Positions 19,804 to 27,535 of a DNA stretch of 64,000 nt are shown here, piece after piece. The translations under genes were made by a program, and so were the position numbers. Under the pieces are notes generated by a model, which was given only the letters and a program-made list of their open reading frames with translations, ran no database searches and was not told where the DNA came from. Numbering within the stretch: the stretch's first letter is position 1; the number at the start of each line of letters is the position of its first letter. Origin of the DNA: Alloalcanivorax marinus (GTDB lineage: Bacteria; Pseudomonadota; Gammaproteobacteria; Pseudomonadales; Alcanivoracaceae); assembly GCF_016785095.1 (NCBI RefSeq), contig NZ_JAEKJB010000010.1, positions 310,001-374,000 of the forward strand. The letters run 5' to 3'.

Positions 19804-20715
19804 ATGTTGCAACGAAGTCTGGTGCGGCGCGGTGTCGCGCTGTTCGCTTTTCTGTTTTTGCTGATCGGGGCGCCCGCCGGCGCCCAGCCGGCCCCGACGA
19901 GCGACGAACCGACGACCGTGACGACCGCCAATGACGCAGCCGGCGGCGACGCTGGCGAGCCGACCGCCGCCCCGGCGCCGGCGGAGAACGCCCAGGCAAC
20001 GGCGCCTCCAGCCAGGACCGGCGCCGACACCCTGCCCCATGATCTGACGCCGCTGGGCATGTTCCGGCAGGCGGACTGGGTGGTGAAGGCAGTGATGATC
20101 GGCCTGCTGATGGCCTCGCTGATTACCTGGATCGTGCTGGTGGCCAAGAGCCGGGAGCTGGCGCTGCTGACCCGCCGCCAGAAGCGCGCGCTGGAGGCGC
20201 TGGCCGGGGCGCCGAGCCTGGAGGCGGCGGAGATCGAGCCGCGCGCGGACGGCGCCTTCGTGGCAGCGGCGCGGGAGGAGTGGCGTCTGTCCAGCGGCGC
20301 CCTGGACGACCGAGAAGGCCTCAAGGAAAGAGTGGCGGCCAGCCTGGAGCGGCTGGCGGCGGCCAGTGGCCGCCGCGCCAGCCGGGGCACCGGGGTGCTG
20401 GCCACCATCGGCGCCACGGCGCCGTTCGTGGGCCTGTTCGGTACCGTGTGGGGGATCATGAACAGCTTCATCGGCATCTCCCAGGCCAACACCACCAATC
20501 TGGCGGTGGTGGCGCCGGGGATCGCCGAGGCGCTGCTGGCCACGGCCCTGGGGCTGGTGGCGGCGATTCCGGCGGTGGTGATCTACAACCACTTCGCTCG
20601 CCGCATCCAGGCATACCGTGCCTTGGTGGGCGACACCACGGCGGCGGTGCTACGACTGGTGTCCCGGGATCTGAGCCGCCAGCGTCGTGGCCTGGCGGCG
20701 GTGGCCGGGGGCTGA
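19804..20715 (+). CDS. exbB: ExbB/TolQ family proton-channel protein
   Basis: A 303-residue member of the MotA/TolQ/ExbB family with an N-terminal signal sequence and an Ala/Pro-rich periplasmic segment (about residues 27-80), then three membrane segments. The second and third, near GTGVLATIGATAPFVGLFG and GIAEALLATALGLVAAIPAV, are the conserved channel core. With ExbD it couples the proton gradient to TonB. The ATG at 19804 is preferred over an in-frame GTG at 19777, which would lie only a few bases from the predicted -10. First gene of exbB-exbD-tonB; exbD follows after three bases. Confidence 0.92.
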   Translation: MLQRSLVRRGVALFAFLFLLIGAPAGAQPAPTSDEPTTVTTANDAAGGDAGEPTAAPAPAENAQATAPPARTGADTLPHDLTPLGMFRQADWVVKAVMIGLLMASLITWIVLVAKSRELALLTRRQKRALEALAGAPSLEAAEIEPRADGAFVAAAREEWRLSSGALDDREGLKERVAASLERLAAASGRRASRGTGVLATIGATAPFVGLFGTVWGIMNSFIGISQANTTNLAVVAPGIAEALLATALGLVAAIPAVVIYNHFARRIQAYRALVGDTTAAVLRLVSRDLSRQRRGLAAVAGG

Positions 20716-20718
20716 GCC

Positions 20719-21153
20719 ATGGGCATGCGCATCGACCAGGACGACGAACTGGCGGAAAACCACGAGATCAACGTCACCCCGTTCATCGACGTGATGCTGG
20801 TGTTGCTGATCATTTTCATGGTGGCGGCGCCGCTGGCCACGGTGGACATCAAGGTGGACCTGCCGGCGGCCAGCGCCCCCCCGGAGGAGCGACCGGACGA
20901 TCCGCTCTATCTGACCCTGGCCGAGGACCACACCCTGACCCTGGGCGAGACCCCGGTGGCCGACGGTGGCCTGGCGGCGGCGCTGGCGGCGGCCAGCGGT
21001 GGCCGCGAAGACCCGAGAATTTTCCTGCGCGCGGACAGCCGGGTGGATTACCAAACCCTGATGGGCACCCTGGATCGCCTGCGCGAAGCCGGCTATCTGA
21101 AGGTGGCCCTGGTGGCCCGGGAAGGCCCGGGCGGGAGCGCCGGCGATGAATGA
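20719..21153 (+). CDS. exbD: ExbD/TolR family biopolymer transport protein
   Basis: A 144-residue protein with a short cytoplasmic N-terminus, one membrane helix, and a periplasmic domain. The conserved NVTPFIDVMLVLLIIFMV segment carries the functional membrane aspartate. It forms the stator with ExbB. Its end overlaps the tonB start by 8 bases, so the two are translationally linked. Confidence 0.94.
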   Translation: MGMRIDQDDELAENHEINVTPFIDVMLVLLIIFMVAAPLATVDIKVDLPAASAPPEERPDDPLYLTLAEDHTLTLGETPVADGGLAAALAAASGGREDPRIFLRADSRVDYQTLMGTLDRLREAGYLKVALVAREGPGGSAGDE

Positions 21154-22150
21154 CCTGAGCCGGCCGGGGCCGGCGCTCAAGCCAGTGGCCCCTCTGGACC
21201 TGCCGCCCAGCCTGATGCTGGGCGCCGGCCTGGGGCAGCGCGGCCTGGACGCGGATACCCGCCGCTGGCTGAGTTCCGCGCTGCTGGTAACACTGGTGTA
21301 CACGGCGCCGCTGGGCTGGTGGCTGTGGCGGGCACCGCCGCCGGCGATGGACAGCGCCCCGCCGGCGGCCATGGTGGTGGAACTGGCGCCGCTGGCCAGC
21401 TCCCCGGCCACTCCCACGGAACTGCCACCGGGCCCTGAAAGCCAGGCCAACCAGGCATCCCGGGCGGCGCCCCCGGAACCGCGACCGGAACCGGAGCCCG
21501 AACCGGCCCCGCCGGAACCGGTCACGCCCCCTACCCCTGCCCCGGAGCCTCCGGTCCATGCCGAACCGGAGGTGGCGCTGCCCGAACCGGAGCCTCAGCC
21601 GGAGAGGGAGGAGCCTCAGCCGGAGAGGAAAGAGCCTCAGCCGGAGAGGAAAGAGCCTCAGCCGGAGCAAGAAAAACCTCAGCCCGAATCGGAGCCGCAA
21701 CCGACCGAACAAGCGGCACAACCGCCCTCCCCTGAAAAAGCATCCCGGGACGCCATGGCCTCAACCGCCAGCGCGCCGCCGGATGCCGCCCGGCAATCGG
21801 AGCAGGCGGCGGCGCCCCGCCAGGGCATGCAGCGCCCGATGGCCGATCTCAACCAGGTGCCAAGCTGGCGCGACGCCCTGCTGCGCCGACTCGCCGAGGC
21901 CAAGCGCTATCCTTCACGGGCGCAGCGATTACGCCAGGAAGGTGTCAGCTATCTTCGTTTCGAGACCAACATGGAAGGCCGGGTACTGGCCGCCAGCATC
22001 ACCCGTGGTTCCGGCTACGAACTGCTGGACAGGGAAACCCTGGCGCTGATCCACCGCATCGAACCGCTGCCGCGCCCGCCCAAGGAACTGGCCGGGCAAC
22101 GGCTGGAGTTCGTGGTGCCAGTGGAATTCTTCCTCAGTAACTCACGGTGA
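21146..22150 (+). CDS. tonB: TonB energy-transducing protein
   Basis: A 334-residue TonB. A membrane anchor lies at about residues 42-60. A long Pro/Glu-rich periplasmic spacer (about 75-215) contains five tandem seven-residue EPQPERK-type repeats. The C-terminal TonB domain (about 230-334) includes YPSRAQRLRQEG, GRVLAASITRGSGYELLD and the terminal VPVEFFL strand. It carries energy from ExbBD to outer-membrane receptors. It converges on the TonB-dependent receptor gene, and the two coding ends overlap by 17 bases. The N-terminus before the anchor is longer than usual, about 40 residues. Confidence 0.93.
   Translation: MNDLSRPGPALKPVAPLDLPPSLMLGAGLGQRGLDADTRRWLSSALLVTLVYTAPLGWWLWRAPPPAMDSAPPAAMVVELAPLASSPATPTELPPGPESQANQASRAAPPEPRPEPEPEPAPPEPVTPPTPAPEPPVHAEPEVALPEPEPQPEREEPQPERKEPQPERKEPQPEQEKPQPESEPQPTEQAAQPPSPEKASRDAMASTASAPPDAARQSEQAAAPRQGMQRPMADLNQVPSWRDALLRRLAEAKRYPSRAQRLRQEGVSYLRFETNMEGRVLAASITRGSGYELLDRETLALIHRIEPLPRPPKELAGQRLEFVVPVEFFLSNSR
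21590..21694 (+). repeat. Five in-frame 21-base repeats in tonB
   Basis: Five consecutive 21-base units encode EPQPERE, EPQPERK, EPQPERK, EPQPEQE and KPQPESE. The first four units are nearly identical at the DNA level. Changes in unit number would keep frame and alter the length of the periplasmic spacer. Confidence 0.9.
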
Positions 22151-24881
22151 CACCGAGCCGGGCGGTGCGGCCCGGCGCCGGCACCATGCCCAGGCTCAGG
22201 GCGTCCAGGTAATACTCGTCGGTGACATTGTCCACGTTGAAATCCACGGACAGGGTGTCGTTGGGCGTCCAGGTCACGAACGCATCCAGGATCGAATATT
22301 TGTGCCAGGGAATCGGGCGCGCGAAGCGACCGGCGGTTTGGTCGTTGTATTCCGGCACCCGGTTGCGGGCGCCCATCCAGGTGTTGCGCGCGCCCACTTC
22401 CAGAGTACGGTCGAACAGGCGGAAGCCGAGGGTGGCGTTGGCCTGCCATTTGGGTGGAATCATGTTGTTGATGTAGCTGCTCGCCACCCCGTAGTCGGTG
22501 CAGCGCTGGCGGCGGTAGCTGCCTTCATGGCACAGCTCGATGTCGTTGTAGCGGGTGCCGCCAAGTTCGGTGTAGACCCAGCCCAGATCGTATTCCAGCG
22601 ACATCTCCAAGCCGTGGAATTCCACGCTTTCCAGGTTCTGGATGCGGAACAGGGCGCCATTCTGCCCGATGCTGGTGTCGTCCCAGGTGTTGGGGATGGT
22701 ACGGGTGATGTAGTCCTCGGTGCGGTTCTCGAAGTACGCCAGTTTGAAACGCAGCGCGTCGCCGCCGGCGAACAGGTCGTCCTTGAGGATGTTCATGCCC
22801 ACCTCCTTGTTCTTGGCGCGCTCCGGCTTGATGCGCTGGCCAGGCACCGCCGCCACGGAAAAGCCGGTGGTGGTCTCGAACAGGCTCGGCATGCGCAAGG
22901 CCTCGGAATACTTGGCGAAGAACTGCAGCCCGCGCAGCGGCTCCCACAACAGGCTGGCCATGGGGGCCGAGCCGGAACCGCTGAAATCGTTGTACAGCGG
23001 GTCGCATTCCCCGTCGCCGTCACCGTCCACGCAGAAGTCGCTGTCCGGGTCATTGACCTCGGTGGGCCGGCGGTCGCCGGAGTCGTAGCGGGTATAGCGG
23101 ATGCCGGCGTCCAGGGTGAGGGTGGGCACGAAGGTCCACTTCATGGCCAGGAAGCCGCTGGTTTCCTCGCGCTCTCCGTCGCGCAGGCCGAAGCCGTTGC
23201 CGTCCTCATCCCGCTTGGGTTCCACGTCCTCGCGCTGCCAGGCGAGCCCGTAGCGGAACTGCAGGTCGCCCAGGCTCGGTATCGAGGTGGTGTTGCTCAC
23301 GTCGCCGCCCCAGCGCTGATAGATCTCGGTCCCGGGCCGTCCGTTGAGCAGTTCCAGCATTTCGTCGGAGTAGCTGTTGTTGCGGCTTTCGGTATCGGTA
23401 TGCCAGAGGCGGGAATCCAGATCCAGCCAGTCATTATCGAACGGCTGCCACTGGTAGCGCGCGGTGTAGGTGTTGGCGGTGACCCGGGAGGCCCGGGTCT
23501 GCTTGATGCGGCCCAGCCACAGCAGCTCCGAGGGCATCAGCTCTCCATATTCGCTGTCGTAACGCAGGTAGCTGAGATCCAGGGTGTGTTCATCGCTGGG
23601 GTAAAGTCGCGTCTTGAGCAGCACGGACTCGCTTTCAAAGTGGGTATTCACCACCTCCTCGCCACCACGAACCCGCGAGGCGCCGTCCACCTCCGGCCGG
23701 ATCTCGGTATAGAAGCCCCGGTCGATGCGGTCGGACAAATCCAGGGTCGGCGTGGGGCCGTGCTCACCGGCGAAGTAGTTGCCCTGGCGGCGCTGGGCAT
23801 AGGCGGCCACCAGGTCGGCACCGGCCAGGCGCCGGGTCACCGCCAGGCTGCCGGCATGGCCGTCGAAGTCCAGCAAGCCGGGGCGGTCCATGGAGCCGTC
23901 CGGCGGGTAGGCGTTATCCAGGTTATAGAGCCCGTCGCACAGGGTGCTGCCCGGCTGACAGTCGGTGCGGTAATGGGAGGGCGTGCCCAGACCGCCCACG
24001 TTGTAGCCCGCCTGGGTACCAATGGGCGCCGGTGAACCGCTATTGTTGCCCACCAGGCTGCCGCGCAGGCGCAGCCCCCAGTCGTTGCCGGGCTTGGCGA
24101 TGTCGTCGGCGTTCAGGGTGTGCATGCTCACCAGACCACCGATGGCGCCGGTGCCGCTGGCGCCCATGGTCGGGCCCTTGTCGATTTCCACGCCGCCAAT
24201 CAGGTCCGGGTCTATGTAGCTGCGGCTGGTGACGCCGGCATAGCCCCGGTAGACGGTGGTTTCCTGGCGGGCGCCATCCACCAGCACCGGCACCCGGCCC
24301 TGGCCCTGCATGCCGCGAATGTTGATGTTGAGCCCACCGCTGTTGCGGTTCTCCGCCACCAGCACGCCGGTGGTGCCCTTGAACATATCGCCCACGGAAA
24401 GGCCCCGGAAGCGCTCGATGTCCTTCTTGCCAATGTAGGCGGAAGAACCGGCGGTGGCGTAGGGGCGATCCGCGGCGGCGGCCTGGCGGGGGGCATCGCC
24501 CTGCACCTTCACCGCCGGCAGCATCTGGGCGTCGCCCAGCGCCACCGGCCCGCGCACCACCACCGTGCGGCCGGCGCCGAAATACCAGCTCAGGCCGGTG
24601 CCGGCCAGCAACAGGTCAAGGGCCGAGGACACCGGCAGATCACCGCTTACCGGATGGGACCGCTGGCCGCTCAGATCGGCCGCGTCGGCGGAGACCTGAT
24701 AGCCGGACTGGCGGGAAAAGCTGTCCAGGGCGGCGGGCAGGGGCTGGGCCGGGATGTCGAACCGGGCCTGGCCGGCGTCCTCCTGGGCGCGGGCGCCCGC
24801 CGTCAGCAGCAGAAAAAAAGCCAATAGCCAGACCAGCGCGGAGCGGAGTCCGCGCCCTGGCAGGAAAAAGGTTGGTGTCAT
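22134..24881 (-). CDS. TonB-dependent receptor with STN signalling domain, haem/hemophore-receptor-like
   Basis: A 915-residue outer-membrane receptor. A signal peptide (about 1-33) is followed by an STN domain (about 36-110, starting FDIPAQPLPAALDSFSRQSG), a plug domain (about 145-270) and a 22-strand-type barrel ending in VTVSY. The barrel contains FAKYSEALRMPSLFETTTG and a PERAKNKEVG segment, which resemble haem/hemoglobin-family receptors. The STN domain and the adjacent fecR and fecI point to cell-surface signalling. The ATG at 24881 has GGGAG upstream and precedes a normal signal peptide; the open frame upstream was rejected. Ligand not proven; a siderophore remains possible. Confidence 0.88.
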   Translation of the reverse strand: MTPTFFLPGRGLRSALVWLLAFFLLLTAGARAQEDAGQARFDIPAQPLPAALDSFSRQSGYQVSADAADLSGQRSHPVSGDLPVSSALDLLLAGTGLSWYFGAGRTVVVRGPVALGDAQMLPAVKVQGDAPRQAAAADRPYATAGSSAYIGKKDIERFRGLSVGDMFKGTTGVLVAENRNSGGLNINIRGMQGQGRVPVLVDGARQETTVYRGYAGVTSRSYIDPDLIGGVEIDKGPTMGASGTGAIGGLVSMHTLNADDIAKPGNDWGLRLRGSLVGNNSGSPAPIGTQAGYNVGGLGTPSHYRTDCQPGSTLCDGLYNLDNAYPPDGSMDRPGLLDFDGHAGSLAVTRRLAGADLVAAYAQRRQGNYFAGEHGPTPTLDLSDRIDRGFYTEIRPEVDGASRVRGGEEVVNTHFESESVLLKTRLYPSDEHTLDLSYLRYDSEYGELMPSELLWLGRIKQTRASRVTANTYTARYQWQPFDNDWLDLDSRLWHTDTESRNNSYSDEMLELLNGRPGTEIYQRWGGDVSNTTSIPSLGDLQFRYGLAWQREDVEPKRDEDGNGFGLRDGEREETSGFLAMKWTFVPTLTLDAGIRYTRYDSGDRRPTEVNDPDSDFCVDGDGDGECDPLYNDFSGSGSAPMASLLWEPLRGLQFFAKYSEALRMPSLFETTTGFSVAAVPGQRIKPERAKNKEVGMNILKDDLFAGGDALRFKLAYFENRTEDYITRTIPNTWDDTSIGQNGALFRIQNLESVEFHGLEMSLEYDLGWVYTELGGTRYNDIELCHEGSYRRQRCTDYGVASSYINNMIPPKWQANATLGFRLFDRTLEVGARNTWMGARNRVPEYNDQTAGRFARPIPWHKYSILDAFVTWTPNDTLSVDFNVDNVTDEYYLDALSLGMVPAPGRTARLGVTVSY

Positions 24882-24907
24882 GCTCCCGTGTCTCCGGACG
24901 TACCGTG

Positions 24908-24920
24908 AATGCGACGCATT
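24908..24920. other. Short perfect palindrome in the receptor leader region
   Basis: AATGCGACGCATT is a 13-base perfect palindrome about 27 bases upstream of the receptor ATG and just downstream of the predicted ECF promoter. It could be an operator or a small leader hairpin; no regulator is recognised. Confidence 0.3.
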
Positions 24921-24939
24921 TCGCGACGAGTACCGGAAC

Positions 24940-24966
24940 AACGAACGAGGCGGGGCGTTTTTTCAG
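24940..24966 (-). promoter_or_regulatory. Predicted FecI-type ECF promoter of the TonB-dependent receptor
   Basis: On the minus strand CTGAAAAA (24966-24959), 15 bases, CGTT (24943-24940). It lies in the 103-base gap between fecR and the receptor gene, where FecI-dependent receptor promoters are normally found. Confidence 0.65.
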
Positions 24967-24973
24967 GGGCGGG

Positions 24974-24989
24974 TGTAATCGCGATTACA
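24974..24989. other. 16-base perfect palindrome across the fecR stop codon
   Basis: TGTAATCGCGATTACA reads the same on both strands and covers the fecR stop (24985-24987). It is eight bases upstream of the receptor promoter -35 element, a good place for an operator. It does not match the Fur or CRP consensus. Confidence 0.45.
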
Positions 24990-25965
24990 GAACGATGCGC
25001 AGCAGGGGCGTAATGCGCAAAACCCGGCCACCATGGGGCTGAACCATGGCGCCCAAGGCGGCATCGATGTCGGTGAGGTCATAGCTGCCGGTGACGCGGC
25101 GGGCGGCCAGGTCGCCGTCGGCGATCAGGATGTAGCCGGGGGCGTAACGCTCCAGGGTGGCGGCCAAATCCGCCAGGGTCCGGTCCTGGACGAACAGACG
25201 TCCCTGGCGCCAGGTGGCGACCCGGTCCGGCGGCAACCGGTAGCGACGGGCCGCGCCGTCACGGGTCAGGGCCAGTTGGTCGCCGGCCAGCAGGCGGTGC
25301 TCGCCCTCCCGGTAACGCACCGCCACCTCGCCGTCGCTGACCGCCACCGCGTAGCCCTGATCGTCGGCGCGCACATTGAAAGCGGTGCCGATATCCCTGG
25401 CCTGCATATCCCCGGCCTGGACCAGGAAGGGGCGCCGGTCGGCGGCCACCTCGAAGAAGGCTTCGCCCTCCAGCAGGCGCACCCGGCGGCGGTCGTCACT
25501 GAAATCCGTCGCCAGGGCACTGTCCGCGCCCAGCACCACCTGGCTGCCGTCGCTCAGCGTCAGCGCCAGGGTGTCCCCCACCGGCGTGCGGTAATCCGCC
25601 TGCCAGTACCGCCAGGCGGCGGGCAGCACCGCCAGCAGCAGGCAGGCGGCCAGCGCGGTGCCGGCCAGGCGCGCCATGGGTGGGTAGCGGCGGGCGGCGG
25701 CGGGCGGCGACGGGTCGGCGGGCCACAGGTCCGGTTCCGACGGTGCCTCGCCGATCAGCTCCCAGGCGCCACGCACCCGCCGCCAGGCGCCGCGGTGCTC
25801 GTCATCGGCGTCCAGCCAGGCATCCAGCTCACGGCGCAGGGCGCGGTTGTCGGGGTCCGCCTCGAGACGCAGCATCCAGTCCGTGGCACGGCGCAACAGC
25901 GCGGCATCGGGCCGCGGCGGCATCCCGTCTTCACGGGCGGAGGTGCGCTTTTCGGAAGTTTCCAT
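24985..25965 (-). CDS. fecR: FecR-family anti-sigma factor/sigma regulator
   Basis: A 326-residue protein with FecR layout: an N-terminal cytoplasmic domain (about 16-90) with the DWMLRLEADP and WLDADDEHRGAWRRV pattern, a membrane segment (about 100-120), and a periplasmic beta domain with LSDGSQVVLGADSAL, the LLEGEAFFEV motif, and the VATWRQGRLFV C-terminal region. FecR holds or activates its sigma factor according to the state of the receptor STN domain. It lies between fecI (upstream, 56-base gap) and the receptor gene. Confidence 0.92.
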   Translation of the reverse strand: METSEKRTSAREDGMPPRPDAALLRRATDWMLRLEADPDNRALRRELDAWLDADDEHRGAWRRVRGAWELIGEAPSEPDLWPADPSPPAAARRYPPMARLAGTALAACLLLAVLPAAWRYWQADYRTPVGDTLALTLSDGSQVVLGADSALATDFSDDRRRVRLLEGEAFFEVAADRRPFLVQAGDMQARDIGTAFNVRADDQGYAVAVSDGEVAVRYREGEHRLLAGDQLALTRDGAARRYRLPPDRVATWRQGRLFVQDRTLADLAATLERYAPGYILIADGDLAARRVTGSYDLTDIDAALGAMVQPHGGRVLRITPLLRIVL

Positions 25966-26021
25966 CTCAGATCCGGACAGGCTGGGCTTCGCGGCGCGAA
26001 ACCGGGCTCGGGCTCCTCACC

Positions 26022-26525
26022 CTACTCCAGGGACGCGGCGACGTGCACCACCGCGTTGCGAACCAGGCGGTGCGCGGTGGCCGTGGATACGTCCAGCCGC
26101 CGCGCGATTTCCGACAAAGTATAGCCTCCGACCCGGTGCATTTCGATGGCGACCCGTTCGCGCTCGGGCAGCTCGTCGAGCACCGCGACCAGTCTCTCGA
26201 TCCGGTCATGCTGCAGCAGCGTCTGCTCCGGGCTGCTTTCCGCCCGGGGCTTGAGCCACTCCACGGTTTCCTCGTTCTGGTGGCGGCTCTCCATGGCCGA
26301 ACGGCGCGTCAGGTCGATGGCCAGATTGCGCACGATACGATACAGATAAGCGATGCCGGAGGTGCTTGGCGTGGAAACCCCGCCACCATCGGGCACGAAA
26401 CGCAGGAAGGCATCCTGAACCACGTCCTCGGCGCGGGCCCGGCAGCCGGTGATGGAGGTGACATAATCCACCAGGGCGGCCCGGTGATCCAGATAGGCAT
26501 TGAGCTTGCTATCGGCGTATTTCAC
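26022..26525 (-). CDS. fecI: FecI-family ECF RNA polymerase sigma factor
   Basis: A 167-residue ECF sigma factor. Region 2 includes ARAEDVVQDAFLRFV and YLYRIVRNLAIDLTRR; region 4 includes LPERERVAIEMHRVGGYTLSEIARRLDVSTATAHRLV. It should direct polymerase to the receptor and related promoters under iron starvation once FecR is signalled. The start used is the GTG at 26525 (VKYADSKLNAYL), with GGTGG nearby; other in-frame GTG codons upstream would add 8-18 residues not typical of the family. A Fur-like box lies about 100 bases upstream. Confidence 0.9.
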   Translation of the reverse strand: MKYADSKLNAYLDHRAALVDYVTSITGCRARAEDVVQDAFLRFVPDGGGVSTPSTSGIAYLYRIVRNLAIDLTRRSAMESRHQNEETVEWLKPRAESSPEQTLLQHDRIERLVAVLDELPERERVAIEMHRVGGYTLSEIARRLDVSTATAHRLVRNAVVHVAASLE

Positions 26526-26624
26526 GTTACCACCCGATCCATGCGCGCCCCTCTTTGCAAACACCGGCGTTGCGAACACCGGTCTGAAAATGCCGGCGGA
26601 TGCCGGCAGCCCATCAATCTAAAC

Positions 26625-26643
26625 GGAAATCATTCTCATTTCA
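26625..26643. promoter_or_regulatory. Fur-box-like sequence upstream of fecI
   Basis: GGAAATCATTCTCATTTCA matches the Fur consensus at 12 of 19 positions by eye and contains the typical ATGAGAATGATTT core on the minus strand. It fits Fur repression of fecI, the usual first level of control in Fec-type systems. Confidence 0.65.
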
Positions 26644-26728
26644 ATGCGTACTGTTGCGGATTCATCAAGGTGGCACAATGTCTGCTTAGGGTCTGTTCAC
26701 GCTACGACGCAGTAGAAGGCAGTACGCC

Positions 26729-27535
26729 ATGATTCCCCTGGGTGAACCCATTGACGGACTCACCGGCCTGGCCCGTCAGTACAAACAGCTAGGCCATGAG
26801 TTGATGCAGGGCCTGCGCACCACCGCCACCACCCTGCCCCTGGCCGCCGGTCGCGATGCGCGAGACCAGGGCTGGCGCCCGGACCGGCTCTACGTGGTGC
26901 GTGGCGGCACGCTGCTGGCCCGCTACCGGGACCGCCGCCTGTTGCTGTGGGACGAAGGCGACGTGATCCTGCCGGACCCGGAAAACGCTCTGGTCCATCA
27001 GAGCGACGGCGCGGTGCTGCTGGCCGGCTACGACTACCCGGCGGTGCTCGACGAACTGCTCGCCGAGCCGGCACGGGCGCGCCGTTGGAGCGAGCTACTG
27101 ATCACCCGCCAGGCCCTGTTCCTGCGGCTGCTGGCCGCGCGGATCCCCGAGGATGCCCACGCCCGCTCACACTTCGCCTACTTCCACCCCGGTGACGACA
27201 TCATTCGCCAGGGCGAGCCGGCGGACGGCGTTTTCAATCTGTTCGAAGGGCAGGCGGAGGTGCTGGTGGACAACGTGGTGGTGGGCTGCGTGGGCGCCGG
27301 CGAAGTGCTCGGCGCCATCGCCATGCTCACCGGCGCGCCGCGCGGCGCCACCGTGCGTGCGCGCAGCCGTTGCGCGGCGGTAAAGGTTCCGGCGGATCAG
27401 TTCCGGTCACTGATCCGCTCCAACCCGTCCATGATCCTGGGATTGTTGACCGACATGGCGCGTCAGATCACCGACCTGAATGGTCAGGTGGTGGCCTTGA
27501 ACGCACCGCCCCCGGCGGCCTGGAGCACATCATGA
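26729..27535 (+). CDS. Cyclic-nucleotide-binding-domain protein without a DNA-binding domain
   Basis: A 268-residue protein whose C-terminal half (about residues 145-250) is a CRP-like cNMP-binding beta-roll: FHPGDDIIRQGEPADGVFNL, GEVLGAIAML, and RGATVRARSRCAAVKVP. The N-terminal half is an unrecognised domain with a second, weaker beta-roll-like pattern (LYVVRGGTLLARYRDRRLLLWDEGDVI). No helix-turn-helix follows the roll, so it is a sensor and not a CRP-type regulator. Its stop overlaps the next gene's ATG by 4 bases, so it is coupled to a LysR regulator and may modulate it. It is divergent from fecI. Confidence 0.75.
   Translation: MIPLGEPIDGLTGLARQYKQLGHELMQGLRTTATTLPLAAGRDARDQGWRPDRLYVVRGGTLLARYRDRRLLLWDEGDVILPDPENALVHQSDGAVLLAGYDYPAVLDELLAEPARARRWSELLITRQALFLRLLAARIPEDAHARSHFAYFHPGDDIIRQGEPADGVFNLFEGQAEVLVDNVVVGCVGAGEVLGAIAMLTGAPRGATVRARSRCAAVKVPADQFRSLIRSNPSMILGLLTDMARQITDLNGQVVALNAPPPAAWSTS

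Noticed and set aside
22302..24035. A 577-codon plus-strand frame over the receptor gene
   Set aside because: Shadow of the TonB-dependent receptor; no recognisable protein features.
22134..24881. Naming the receptor HasR or a specific haem receptor
   Set aside because: Barrel motifs resemble haem-family receptors, but key haem-binding histidine motifs could not be confirmed by eye, so the ligand is left open.
26695..26728. Possible insertion-sequence end near AGGGTCTGTTCACGC
   Set aside because: No matching inverted copy or target duplication was found nearby.
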